A stretch of 64,000 bases of DNA from Cardinalis cardinalis (Eukaryota; Chordata; Aves; Passeriformes; Cardinalidae), in the NCBI GenBank assembly GCA_014549065.1, contig JACDOX010000023.1, positions 6,412,901 through 6,476,900 of the forward strand, read 5' to 3'. This document shows, piece by piece, positions 43,523 through 57,269 of the stretch (position 1 is its first letter; each line of letters starts with the position of its first letter). A model generated the notes under the pieces. It searched no databases. It saw only the letters and a program-made list of their open reading frames with translations, and was not told the origin of the DNA. The position numbers were made by a program, and so were the translations under genes.

Positions 43523-46500
43523 GGTGGCCCATAATGACTTTTTAAGTCACTCTCTTAACTGTGGCATCTGCTGTACCCATTTAAAACAGGTTTATGGGTA
43601 AAACACATAGCATGTAATTATGAGTTAAGACATTTTCACCTCTCATGTACACATCTCCCTAACACATATCAGATATTACCTTTTATTTCTTGGATTCCCA
43701 TACAAACTTCTCAAGTACTCCACAAGTACTCCACACCCTGTTTTATCACGGAGCACCACACAGCCATCAGGACATGAGGTGCTAACTACAGCACTGTGCA
43801 CAATCACAGTCTCCATGAGGAATGTCTTGCTTTAATAGAGAAATAAAATGATATAAGGTCATAAGCTAAGACTATCATAAAGTGCATTGCAGGTACCCTA
43901 TACTTAAATACTCCCATGCTACCTCTTAACTATAAGTGAGGCAATTTGCCTAATGCCTATAGAAGTGACACAATTAATTCCCCTCCTTTAAATAATCCTA
44001 TTCTTTCCTCTCTAATGTGCCTCTGTAGAAAGAATGTTTACTAAAAGAAAACAAATTTTTTAAAAACTGTATTCTAAGCATTAGAAACAGCACAAGTCTA
44101 AAAAGAAATCTAGAAAGTCCTTTGTTTGCTGTGTTCTGAAAACCACTGGAGACCCCTTTCTCTCTGCAATGGAGACAAAACCCCACAGCAGTACTATGAA
44201 TACTGTAAACACACTCGGTGGACTGGATGCAAGTGGTCTCAGCCATAAACAGCAGCCTCAGCATCTTTCTATTCATGTTTCCTGTTAAAGACCTGCAAAG
44301 GAACCAACAACCTCCAAATCAGACCTCCCAGATAACTCCTGAACCCTTCTGTCCTGCTAGCGCAGCATTTCCATGTTACTCCTCATCCTAGCATTTTGCA
44401 CACCCTTGGAAGCAAGGTGGGCTAGGGTCCATGAGGATCACCTCATGGATGGTGGATAAAAGGATGTTCTGATTATTTTAAAAAATCTCAGTTTGAAGCA
44501 TTTCCCACAGGGAAAGCATTTGGAAGTGGAACAGTATTGCTTAATGCAATGTACTTTCCATGTGGCCAAGGGCATGGACATCTTGTAGTACACACAGAAA
44601 GTTGGAAATTCAGTACTTATTCATCAGTCATATGTTAAAAAAAACAAGGAGAAAAGACCCACACAATTACCTGTGCCTCTGTACTGAACTGTACAAACCC
44701 AGTCCAACATACCAGTACCATCATCTTCTGCAGGAAGAATTTTTGGTANAGCAAGCAAACCATTCTCACACTGCGACACTGCCTCTCCCTGTTTACCACA
44801 AATGCCAGACATTATAGAAATAAACCCAAAATTTGTTCTAGAAAAAAATCAGAATAACAATAAAAGTTATAATGTTATCTCAGAGTTGTATAACACTAGG
44901 AAAAAAAAATTCTGTGTTATTTCACATGAAAAGTAAACATGAAGTCCCCCAATCAACAAGTACTGGACATTACCTGAAATTTTACTCCATCAAAAGGATG
45001 AGAAAAGGAAAATAAGAGTAGTTTAGGTATATATTGACACTAGCTACTAGACTTTAAGTACATCTTACTGTCTAGTTTCTTATTAAGTAGTATAAACTAT
45101 GCCTGTCATGTGCAATCACTAGTTGAAAACAATCAGCAAAACAGGGATTTTATGGTATAAATTAACATTGGTTCCACTATTGCCAGGGGAAGTTTTAGCC
45201 ATCAGCTTCAGCCAGTGCAGTATCTGCCCTCAAATCTTAATAGAAATGAAGTTTCAGTAGTTTACCAGACACATGTGGGTGCTGATTCTTTCCAAGGCTT
45301 TTTACTGGATAGAAGTTTTGTTTCATATGAGCAACTCACCTGTTTTTCTTTTGATCCACTGGCAAGCAAACTGGGAACACACCACCTTCTCACAACCATG
45401 ACTCTTAAGCAGATGGTTCAAGGCACAGAAAACTGGGCTAGGAGCATTGTTAAGATGTCTTGATGCCTTTTGTCCCCCTGTGTGCCTCCAGGCAGGACTG
45501 TTTATGCCTGTTTCCAAAAAATGTCCAACAGAAGAAAATCCACAACATCCCAAATTTTATCTGCTTTAGAAGGATATTGCTAATACCTAATGTGAATTTT
45601 GTTTGGTCCTGTTGAACCAATTACATGCCATGCCCTCCCATTTCTCACCAAGGAGAATATTAGTGGCCTTCTTTTCCCACAGCCTTTTGTATTCTTACTA
45701 CCCTTTGCCATGTTGTCCCTCAGAGATCTCTTTTTCTGGCCAAGCACCCTCAATATCTTCAGTATTTCCTGACAGGTCACATTTCCTCGCTCTCTTATCA
45801 CTCTCATTGCTTTTGCTTTGGACTTTNACCAAATCCTCCGTAGCTTATTTGGGTTGGGCTGCCCAAATCTGTGCTTAGAGGTACAGCTGTGCCCCTGCCA
45901 GAGGCATGAGGAGCACAAGTCACTCCATACCACTCAGGGGCTGCATTTTGTACTACACCTTCAATACTTCTCATCAAGAAAAGTTCTGAACATTTCTTCC
46001 GCCAGCTTCACAGTAACCCTTAGATTAACTAGAACCTTTACCATTGTAAACAGCACTAAATTAGAAGTCACACCTAATTGGCTATCTTCACTTTGCCTAC
46101 ATCCCAAAATGACAGAACATTTCAGGATTACTCCTGGAAATACACAAACACAGGTATGCATACACAGCCCAAGTATAATTAACAGAGACTTAATCTAATC
46201 TATATTCAGAGGTGGATGTACAGAGGTAAATAATGTACAGATATAATATAAACACCCACACACTGAGTAGGTCTGTAACTGAGAGGTTTATCTAAGTGAT
46301 TAAGAATACCAAAACTTTTCCAGTGCCAAAAAGAGGAGAAAAAATTAGATAGCTAAATATAACTACAGTTAAAATCTGATCCCCTTCATTTACAGTTCTG
46401 AATCTAAATAAATGTACATGTGGAAGAGATCTTCAGCATGTCCACTGCTTGTTCTTCCTTCATGTAAACAGGTTGAACTCCTCTGAAGTAGTCAAACATA

Positions 46501-49122
46501 TATGTAAATATATCTGTATGTGTGTGTAAACATATTTAATGGAAATGGAAATACAATAAGGCCCCTTGTTGGCTCAGGTCTTGCAGGTAATTGCAATAAC
46601 AGAAAAGTAAGAAAACTAATAAACTGTAGTTACTTATAATGTAATAAATATATAACTATACTGTAATTATAGTACCTGATTATTGATATACTGTAAAATA
46701 AACTGTTATCAAGTTTTTTTTACTGTTCCCTTCTATTTACAGTCATCTCTGATAAAGATTAAGCTTCCCAAAAAATGCATGATAAAGCTTCTTATCAGAG
46801 GTTTTAATGCCTCTAATAACTACTGTAATTCTGTGTGATTTAGTGCTTTGAATAATCCACCAGGATTTTTCTCTAGATCTTTAAAAGGATTGTAATGTGT
46901 ACAGAGGTGTCGTAGTGATTAAATTTACAGGACACTTACCAAAACAGTGATAAGACAGGATGTTTAATTAACACATGTACACGTTGTTCAACTGTACTAT
47001 CATGCAAAAATGGAAAGACCTGAATGAGACCCCTATTTTCCTTTCAAAATGTTAAAAAAAATTAAACAAAGGATTATCCTCACTGTACAATATAGGAGCA
47101 AATATTCTGAGGGCAACAGCAAATGCAGGCAGCACCCGAGAGTGGTACCAGTCTAGTGTTGCATACTGGGGTAGAGCCAAGGTCCTGGTAATTCTAGCTG
47201 GNTGCCCCAGACAGAAAGGAAAAAGTAAGTCATAAATATGACAGTACATGGGAATTCACCAACACAGTTTGGAGATGTCATTCTTTGGCTGGTGGGTAGT
47301 TCAAGGACATTGCAGTACTCTTCAGCTATAATGCNTGAAAATATCAATGCTTTTAAGGCTCATTGACAAAAGTCATTGCAGAAAACCAGCTGAAGGTTAC
47401 CTTATCAGATGTTTTTGAACTCCATGTCTCAGAAATGCACACAGGCACTCTAGAAAATCCCTTTTCCCTCCATCAGTAGATTTACCTAATGGCCAAGGCT
47501 ATCCCTTATTTATATAACAGATAAGTAAATTTAACTTAAGCAAAGAAATGCCCCAGTAGACTAAACCCCAACAGAAAAGGGCAGAGAGTCAACCATACAC
47601 TGAAAAGTGGAAGACAACCTTTATCTCTCTGAGGACTCTTTCCACTTTAACTTCTACTGACATTTTGTCCACTGTGGTGCTAATAAAAAAAACCCCTAAA
47701 CTGATAGAGAGATCTAAAGTGATATCATATCCAATCCAAAGATGAAACAGAAAAGTCAAAAAGCTCATACAACCCATATTCCCACTGGGGAAATAGTCTT
47801 TTTAATATTAGAATTGTTTGTACTTTGAAACTGAAATCCTGACATCTGCAAGTGCACGCAGCTGAAGTAGATTTCATTCCTGGATGGGCAAGTGCCAGGC
47901 AGTAACAGGGCATGAGAACAGACTTTGGCTCCATGAACGGAAACATAAACCTTTCCTTTGTAAAAATTATTCTTAATGATCTCAAAGGCCCCCTGGTTTA
48001 GTATGGAAGATGAGTGCTGCTTTCCTTTAGAATGAATCCCACGTATTTTGTATCACAGTCCTGGCACAGGGCTACAAAGATGAAATCATTCCTTGACCAT
48101 CACTGTGGGCACGCCTGCTCTGATCTGCAGTGCAATGCAGGGACACACAAATACTGGAAATGGTGTAACTGCCTCATTACTGTGCTCTGCACAGANTTTT
48201 ATACCCTGGTTCTCAGCAAGACTAATTATTCTAAAAGAAGCATCACACTACTGCAATTATCCTGCTCCCAAAACCTGAGTTACATCATTTAGGACACTGT
48301 GCTTCACTATTCTGGCACATCCATGCAGCTTCATTTTTTGCCATAAAGAATTTTATTGGGGGGAAAAAGAACAAGCTCAGTGATCACAAACCACAGAAGA
48401 CAGAACGCTTAAATATAACAGGAATAGAGAGAAGGCTCTGAGGGTGTCAAAAATCACACGTTCCTGAGTCTGACTGTTTATTTACCTGGCACACAGGACT
48501 GCTTACCTGTGTAACCCCTTCTCTGCAGCAAGTGAAGGTGAAGGTGTGGGAACTTTTCTTTCTTTGCTCAGTATTAAGCCTCAGCGTGGGGAGGGACACT
48601 ACAGGAAGATTTTGTTTTTCATCTCCATCATCAATAAATTACTAGGGTAGCTTTAAGGACTTTCAGAAGGTGCTTGAAACCTAAGGCCCTTTGGCTGGCT
48701 ATTCTCTGGATGGACCAGTATGCATGATGCCCTCTTGCATAAGGCTGCAGTCCTTTTGCAGAGAAGGAAGAGGTGACTTTTTAAATCAAATGTACGAGTT
48801 TCTCCTGTATCATAACCTCCTTCCCTTCCTGGAAAAGAATTTACAGTAGTAAACATTATTTAATGTCCCTACTGAAGGATTGGCAAATAAGAAAAAATAG
48901 CATTTACCCAGTGACTCAGAAATTAGCAGACTAGCCTTAGTCATTTTCTCTATTTCTCATCAATTAATCAGAAAATTTCCCAACGTTTCTAAATAAGCCT
49001 GTTCTTTCCTTCTCTGCCCAGCAAAACTACAAATTTCCTCTGGATGTGACGGTTAACCACATTTTTGTTCTATTTCAGCATTAGGTGGAGAACTACCAGA
49101 TTTGCAGTTCAGAAAGAGTGTG
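43523..49122. other. Non-coding stretch, no supported gene
   Basis: Contains two perfect 11-bp tandem copies of AAGTACTCCAC at 43713-43734. A 117-codon minus-strand open frame at 45580-45933 lies in sequence of different flavour (45600-46120) that could be an unrecognised old repeat. 46500-46730 is very AT-rich. No gene or RNA was recognised. Confidence 0.5.
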
Positions 49123-49191
49123 AAGGGGAGAAAAAAATAAGACAGAAAGAAAGAGAGAAAGAGAAGAGGGAAAGGGGGAAAGAAAGAAAAG
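49123..49191 (+). repeat. Purine-rich GAAA-type tract
   Basis: Almost 70 bases of A and G with imperfect GAAA and AAAG units. This is simple sequence, probably a decayed microsatellite. Only two G runs of three or more are present, so it is not a quadruplex candidate. Confidence 0.8.
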
Positions 49192-50062
49192 GTACTCCCC
49201 TTTCAGCCAAATGACTCAGACTAGTCATCTTCACAGCACAGAACCCAAATTATTTGTGAAATCCTCAGAAACATTGGTGATTCAGCCAGCTGCATGGAGG
49301 GTAGTCTTGTTCTCTGCTAAAACAACCTGATTTAACTCCCCCTGAGTACTAAGTCATCCACCATCTTGAAGTGCATAATTTTAAAAGTCCAACATCTATG
49401 AAAGCATGTCCAGCTTGCTTTCTCTTAAAGAAATCTTCCTTACCTTTTTGATCCTCTCCCTGGTTTTTGCCTTGTTCCAGAGACACAAGGCACAGAAGGC
49501 AACTGAACGTATTTCACCAGAAAATCTGGGCCATCTCCTTCGTTATAACAGAAACAAAACCACACTCGTTTTGATCTACCTATGTGCATTTAAAGAATTA
49601 CCAGCAGAACATAAAACAAAGTGTAGAGGACTATTTGAGGTCCGGGTGTTCCAGACACTGTTTCTGAAGCTGCTATGGATTTCAGTGGGAGCACTGTACA
49701 TTGAATGGCAAAGATGAGTGTCTCTCAGACCAGAGCTAGCCCAGGGTAGTGCACAAAGGAAAAGATGTTCACCTATGGAAGGCATATGCAAGCTGAACTG
49801 CATATGTTAAATTAAAGACATCTGCACTTTGGCAGAATTTGGACAATGACTCACTTTAATTATGTAAAAATTTCAAACGGGGCAAACTGCACTGTAGTGA
49901 CTCACATTAGTGCTACCACATGATCTTCTGATAACTACATCAGTATATAACTCATGTCTTTGCTGCAGAGTTTCTACAGAGAGAATGACATATTACCTGA
50001 CTAGCATTAAAAGGACTCCATGTTCCCAACAATGACTGGTACATTAAGTAATGCTTCAGAAA
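49192..50062. other. Non-coding stretch
   Basis: AT-rich. 49671-49711 includes GGATTTCAGTGGGAGCAC, a weak echo of the old amniote motif. A plus-strand open frame of 103 codons at 49406-49717 begins with a hydrophobic stretch (residues about 10-24) that could pass for a signal anchor, but no domain follows and no exon context is visible. Confidence 0.45.
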
Positions 50063-50095
50063 GTAGCATATAGTACACTGTAGCATATAGTACAC
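50063..50095 (+). repeat. 17-bp tandem duplication
   Basis: GTAGCATATAGTACACT is repeated head to tail, with the second copy ending in CC instead of CT. It is a small local duplication with no sign of function. Confidence 0.8.
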
Positions 50096-53000
50096 CAAGC
50101 TTTTTTTCCCTTGACACAAAACTGCAGTTCCTCTAATGACAATAATTCACTGTCATTCAAAAATCAATTTTCTGTTTGTGTTTTATTTCTTTAAATTTAT
50201 AGAGTAGTGGGGAGAGAATCCAGAAGTAGAAACTTACATCATTTCCTTTTCCTAAGAAGAATTATGGTGCTGCAGACCTCCTAGGCTTCCAACCAAAGAT
50301 GTTCCCACCCTGTCCTTATGTGAATGGCAAACACACCTTCACCCCCCTCAAGCACAACCTTCCATGTAGGTCTGACTGGTAAAGGTACCAGGACATTTCT
50401 TGCATTTTGATTCACAGATATTCTTGGACTTTCCCCTGCACTTTCCAAGTTGGTTTGGTTTGCTGGGTTCTGGTGTGGACTCTCAGAAGGAACTGATTAT
50501 GCGCCTTACGTCAGACTAACAGGACTGATGACCTTGAAATGTCCGCTGTGAAGAAAAGCTATTCTGCATTATTTCCCTCAGATTTTTAAAAATAGCAAAA
50601 CACTGTATTACTTACCTCAACGTTGTTAAGGAAAGNGGGGGTCTTTTGCTGACTTGTATCAGGTTCCTTTTCTGAGCTCTGAGAGTTGCTGTTTGTATCC
50701 TGGAGTACCACTGCATTACATTGCTATTAAACATCTGAAAAAGGGATGTACCCTACAAGGCTGTCTAGTCACTGTTTTCAGGCTTACTGAACAAGCTAGC
50801 AGGACCCTTAAGTATCAAAGAGATATACAAAAGGCATTTTCACTACAAAAGGAATGTATTAATGTGACAAATAGAGCCTTTGTTAATGCCAGATGCTGAC
50901 TATAGGTGTGAATGAGGAGTATGATGAATGGGATGATGAGGAGAAAGCAATCTTAATTGTGCAATTAGTTATGTTACGTTTGGGCAATGTTTTGCCTAGC
51001 GATTATAGGCTACTCATAGACTAGTGGTACAAAATTATTACAGTCTTCCAATGGAGTTCAAAAGCTAGAAAAGCCACTGCACCTTTTGAGAAATTCCTTT
51101 AGAAGGCTAATGAAAAATGATGTCAAGTGGCCTTTGTACAGCTTAAGTGTGCCATTGGGCTTGGATGGCAAGTGCAATGTGCTTTCTCCAGCTGAGTGTG
51201 ATAAGAAGGAGCAAGTGCAGAGGACGTCCCAAGGGAATGCCCTGAGCCACAGCACTGCTAAANGGTAAAGGAGTGAAGTCTGGCTTCTGAGTGACAGAGT
51301 TGGTAGGAAATGCTTGAAGGTGTTGAGACCACTGTGTCTGTAACAGGCTGGTTGAAAAAACAAGGAGCAAGAGGAGAGGAGTCGCATTATGTTCCTGTTC
51401 CTTCCTAGCATCTACCAAAGAGAAAAAAAAGCATCTTGATTATTCTATACCCTCTCATTCCACCTTTGACTTATTTTCCATTTCAAAGCACAATTTAACT
51501 TTTTTTCTAGGGGTTCACATAGATTGCAGATTAAAGCTCACTGCTACAACTGTTCCTGGGGGTAGAGGTAAACTGCCCAGAATGTGATAAAAACATGGGT
51601 GTTGAGTGATGATCTGCTCATACTCAACACATCCAAGCACACAAGAGTTCATTTCATCCTTGATCTCACCCCAGGGATCCACGCCAGTCACAGCTGATCC
51701 TGAGAGGTATAAGACATACTGCCCTGTTGGCTCCATGATTATTCATGGGTTACCAGTGCTGGGGAGTGGGAGAGATGCCCTCACACACCACTCAAAGGCG
51801 TTGAACTGACACACATCATAGCTTCCCGAGGTTCTCCTCCCAGAGAATAATGGACATGCTATCCACCAAGCCAAAATAATCCACTAACATTTGAATAGTA
51901 GGCTAATGAACGTGAGGGGAAAGACTCAAGGTAAGACCTGTTCCTAAACCTTTACTTACAAAGGATACCTTTAAGCCAGACTGTCCATTGCCTTTCAAAC
52001 ACAACACCAGAACAACCCCAGGAACGTTGTTTTTAAACAGTCTGTTCATCCCTTACTCAAATAAATACTAAGTGTACAGTGCTGCTAAGTCAAGCTGTTT
52101 AGCAATGACATTTACTTCTGCACAGAAACTCAGCACCCCTGGTGCAGGAGAGCACATCAGCATGCTGTGACCTAGCCCCCATCCCAAGGGGATGAAGAAG
52201 ACATCAGGACCAAGAAACAGGACAGAGACCATTTGTGCTGCACCCAACCAGTTGGTTGGTTTTAATGTTTGGACTGGAAGTGGGAATAGTTTTTTAAAAG
52301 TCGTTTTAACCAGTGAAAGAAGAAAAAGAGTATCATGTGACTTTGCACCCTGGATGCTGTTTGTAGAGAAGCCTTAAGTCACAGCTGGACTTCTACAAAT
52401 TATTTATGACTGCAGAGTGATACTGAATATACAACTTGAGGGAAAATCACAGAGAGCAGGATTGTATGCACACAGAACTAAGCTTCATGTTCAGTCACAT
52501 CTCTTCCAACTGACTGCAAGCATCTCTACAGTCAATATCCAAGGCTCAAACACCCCTTGGAAATTCATTAGCAAGCACAGCAACAGCAGTCCTGAAAATA
52601 GCATCTTTCCATTCAGTGCAATGAGACATGCCTCACTATATTATATGTTCAAAGAGGGAAGGGCAATACTCTTCTNAACCTAGCTTCTCATGAGCCTGAA
52701 TCCAATCACACATTCCCTTTATGACAGTCATCTCTCTTGGTGCTGCTCTACAAAATCTACATCGTATCAGCACCACCTCAAAGGTCAGCAGTGCTATTTC
52801 AATAAATAGAGAAACCATGGTTTCCTTAAACCACTTGCATTCCTCTTGCTGCAGTCATTTTGCCTCTCTTCTATGGTCTTGCTTAGCCTGCTTTTATATG
52901 AATGTCAGATTTTGCATTTGCTGTGCGCTGTCATCTAGACTCCCGCTGTAAAACAGTTTGTTTTTCCCCCAGTTGGTGCACCAGATTAGCATTCNCCCTC

Positions 53001-54117
53001 TCCCCCCTCCAGAACAGAATGTAATTAAAGATCATGGGAAAATAACACACACACTAGTCATAAAGTTAGAGAATTTCAGGTTTGGTTCTGCTTTCCAATT
53101 TTACATGCTCCACTTCACTTCTGTATATAAAGAGAAATATAAATGGCTTTGGTCACTGGATACCTATTAACTCCTTGTACATCAGATCCTGTAAGACAGA
53201 GATGACTTAAGATCCACAGCAGCCTATGAGAAAGGGCCTGTGCCTCAAAGAATCACACCCAAGCCACCCAAAAAAAAAAAAAAAAGGAAGTGAAAAGGAA
53301 GTGTTTTGCCCAAATGATTCCCTTTGCTAACTGTGAAAGGGTTATGAAACATAAGCCAAAACTGCCTCCCTGTTCGGAGTGTTCAGGAAAAGGTTTCATC
53401 ATCTAAGTGAATGTTTTCACCTGAAAAGCCCGCTAGGAAGCCTGCCTGTTCACACTGGCAGCCTTGAAGCCGGAGAACCCCTTGGGTCAGCAAAGGCCAG
53501 AGCTGATGGCACAGCTGGTATAAAGTAGAGGATTGTTTTGTACATCCTCACCGCAGCAGAGGCACCTCCACCTCAGGGCTTTGGGTGCTAGAATGGAAAT
53601 ATCTAAGAGCTTACTGCCTGTGGCTGTAGGACTGAGTGTCACTAGAAAAGAAATTACCTAATTACCTGCTCCTTAATAAAAATTAAAAAAAAAAAAAGGC
53701 GCTTAAACTATAGGAGAGATGAAAATACCATCAAATTGCCATTCATCACCACAAGAGTAAGCAAGAGGCAACTATTGGTCTTCAGTGTCTCCTGAAAGGT
53801 TCTAGAAAGGAAAAAAACCAGGTGATCTTGTGCTGTGAAGGCAGGTGGCAGTGGGGAGGCAACTTGGGATCTATATCCCAAGTTCTGCCACAGCTAAATC
53901 ACATCATAATTTGTCTCCTTTTTCAAGAGGAGAGAAGGTANCTGAGGTCACTGAGAAAGATGATGTTTGTGCTGCGTCGTTTGACACAGTATCACACAGA
54001 CAGAATTTATGACTTGCCCAACCCATACAACACTGTCATTGGTGGATTTCTAGGAAATAAACCCCAATATCATGGTGCTCACTATATCTCAAAATTCCTC
54101 CCTCTTCCTCAGATAGA
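50096..54117. other. Non-coding stretch, no supported gene
   Basis: Mixed AT-rich sequence. An A run lies at 53271-53285 and another at 53687-53698. Open frames (up to 117 codons at 51058-51411, minus) lack any domain. No named repeat was seen. Ambiguous bases are at 50637, 51263, 52676, 52995 and 53941. Confidence 0.5.
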
Positions 54118-54203
54118 GAAGAAAGTAGATGTTCACCTTTACTGTAATTATTTTTCATGAGAAGAAAGTAGATGTTCACCTTTAGTGTAATTATTTTTTA
54201 TGA
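54118..54203 (+). repeat. 43-bp tandem duplication
   Basis: Two adjacent 43-base copies (54118-54160 and 54161-54203) differ at only two positions, both in the second half (ACTG versus AGTG, TTCA versus TTTA). The first copy closes a 112-codon open frame, and the duplication shows no coding purpose. High identity suggests a recent replication-slippage or repair event. Confidence 0.92.
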
Positions 54204-57200
54204 CAATTCTCTTCCATTAGTTTGAGGATCATAATGGAATAAATAGGAAAAAGAGCTCCAGGCTGAATATTCTGCATTGTAATCTAAATTAAACTAGTAT
54301 TACAAATTTGTTTACATATCTCAGTTGAGCTATGCAGTTTCAAAAGTTACTTGCTGAATTTAAACATCTCTCCTGACGCTACATTACCCACTATATGCAG
54401 TAAAATATATTCTAATGTAATACAACANAACTGAAAAACCAATAAATGTTCGTATTTATTGAGAAATTGGACAAAAAATAGCTTATTGTCAGTTTTTAAA
54501 GACTGAAAATCAATAGATGATGAAAGGTTGTATTTTTTGTTAGCATTAGACTGTTGACTCTAGCAATAAGTGAGATATGGATTATAACTGGGGGAGTAAA
54601 GAACTGGTGAGANATACAATTTGGAGCTTCTAGGGTTTTGTAGAAACTTAATTCTCAGTATTCGTGCAGCAGTGGCCATCTTGGCACTGCTGTTAATGGG
54701 CCCCAAGAGCACAGTTCCTCCATTTTGTTGACAAAGCCAGCTTTAAGTACCTTCCTGTCTTTACAAGCATTTCTAAATTAAGGGGACTCTTAATCAGACT
54801 TGTATCTGCTGAGGATCACAAGTAACGGAGATCCAGCCTTCACATATATTCACATCCTGCCAATCAAAAAAACAATAAACCAAAAAAATCCTCTAACACC
54901 ATGAAACCCCAGTTATTAGAGTGTCACCTCCCAGCTGCCTCTGAGTCCCCCTGGGTGAGCTGTCAAGGGGGTTCCTCAGGTGTGGCCCCACATAACAGCG
55001 GCCACCACCCAANACCAGAGAGAAATCAAGTTAAATGAGGTGTTCAGCTTGCAAAAACCTTTAGCTCTTGTGCTAAAGATCCTGAGTCTGCCATCCTCAC
55101 ACAAGTAAGGTTTTCCACATCTGGGCCCATTCCAGACTGCCATCTACACATGGCTCAGTCTTACCCTAAGTATGTGGGCAGAGAAAGGTCTGAAAAACAC
55201 AGATTTTTAGCACCTAATTTCCCAGAGGAATTTATTCACAGGAGTCAGTTTAAAACCTGAATTTCTATCCTTGCTCAACACAAAGCACACAGCCACACAG
55301 AGGCTGGGAAGGCATTCTTGTCTCACGGAGCAAACATGGCAACATGGAATACTAAAAAAAATATGCAGTGATAAAAAACACTGAGCTAAACATAAGTGCT
55401 GCACCCAAGGTCCTTAAATAGTGATCCATGCCAACATTTTTCCAAGTGAACCAGTAGGTATGACCATTACATATAAACCCAAATATAGATGTTCTGCCCC
55501 GACTATATTTCTAAACTCTGGAACAGAGTCTGAAAGGATGCCAATTACAATAGGGAGTTAGGGTTGCTTTTAGGATTTATATTCTCTTTGTATGTTTCAT
55601 AATCATACAGCAGCTCAGATCTTGTTAGATGGCGGTAATGCAGAAAATGCTTATACTGCCTTCAGATACACAAATGTTCTTCTCTGGAAAAGTGGACAGT
55701 GGCCACTGGGCCTCGATGTGAGAACTAGTAAAGCCAGCTGACCTGCTTCTGCAGTATCTGAACTACAAATTCAGAGAAGTGTGCAGTTAAAAGACTACAG
55801 AAAGAAAACTCCCCAAGACCTGGAAGGAGCTGACAGTGTGCAGAAATGGCCATCCTACTGCTGGCCCCAGTCCTGCGTTTCCCTGACAAAAAACGTTTGC
55901 TTCAAACCAAGGATAGCACAGAGAGAACTAATTTTCATATCATGGTTTCCTTCTGTTTTCCCAGGTAGGAAGCTATTTCTAAAAATGGGCTGTTACCACG
56001 TCTGCATAATCACATACCAAAAAAAGATTAATGTTGCTCCTGTAAGCTTTTGCTTAAGTATACCATGGAAAATAACTTTGATGAAATAATTTGCCCAGAG
56101 CACTGCTTGTCTGGAAGATTTCTATAATTTAACTGCAGTTCTGTAAATAATTTGGTGATAGACAGGCCATCAGCATAATTTGGTGCTAGACCCATGCAAT
56201 GTTAAGGAAATGGCCAGCAGGCCAAAATTAAATCAACTGGGACCTAGTATGTACAATGCACATTAAAAAGCAGTCCAAATCTATTATTTTTTTGGAATAT
56301 TCTTATTCATTTTAAAGGAAGACACTGATTTTTGCATTGGGAATTAACACAAAGAAATGTCACGCTTCTTCCCTGAGAGGAAAAGATCACACACACAGTG
56401 TTAATCCTGCAGATGTCCACGAAGATGTACAATATTTTTGCACTACAACATCCCAAACTACAGCATCTTGTACCACTTTTGGACTTACCAGTAACTTCCA
56501 CCAAAGTACCTCAGTTCTCCTGTGCTGATAACCTGTAAAATAGCAAAAGCCATTGCCCTGATTTTTACTCAAGCCGTAACCAGGTCTGCAAGATAAGAGG
56601 TACAAAATTGCATGCATGGTACATTGCACCTTTAATCATCTACCTACCTGAAATACTTAAGCAAGTAGTTAGACATCTAAATGGTTCAACTACAGGCTTA
56701 AAATAAATGAGTTTTGTAGTACATGACTGTGTCCACATAATTTGAAAACTGGCATTCACATCCCATCTCAAGCAAAGTATCATTTCAGCTACAGACAGAT
56801 CAGAAACTTAAAGTCAGTATTAGAGTCAAGAACAGGCCTAAGATTAAGTATTTCAGCTGAGAAGAGGGGAGAACAAAAAACTGCAGGATGCTTCCCACTG
56901 CACTGTTTCATTTCCGGACAAACATTTTGCCATCAGAAATGTCCACCATTAGCATTGCTTTCCTTTTTCCACATCATCATAATGTAAATGGAGATACATT
57001 CTGGAAACCCTCGATGATTTTACCAAATGAGAAGGAAATGGCAGGGAAAATAACATATTAAACAAAGGCAACAAAGCCATCCCTCTCAGCTCTACTGAAA
57101 AAAGGCCTCAAGAAGCAGACACATTAATACTTCTTTTTAACCAAAAATACAGAGAAGGAGGTGAAGTAGATGGGTTAAAAGCCAGCAAAAAGTAGTATAA

Positions 57201-57269
57201 AAAAGCCCACCAGGTATTGTTGCAAGAACCTCTAGATAAGCATCTTAAATCAGAGTAAATTACACACCT
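54204..57269. other. Non-coding stretch, no supported gene
   Basis: AT-rich, with short GC-richer pieces near 54930-55010 and 55120. No domain appears in open frames of up to 102 codons. Ambiguous bases are at 54428, 54613 and 55013. No named repeat was recognised. Confidence 0.5.

Noticed and set aside
43713..43734. Possible repeat array
   Set aside because: Only two 11-bp copies, with no further units or spacers; not a CRISPR or satellite array.
49406..49717. 103-codon frame with a hydrophobic N-terminal stretch
   Set aside because: A lone hydrophobic segment arises often by chance from T-rich DNA. Nothing downstream resembles a secreted or membrane protein.
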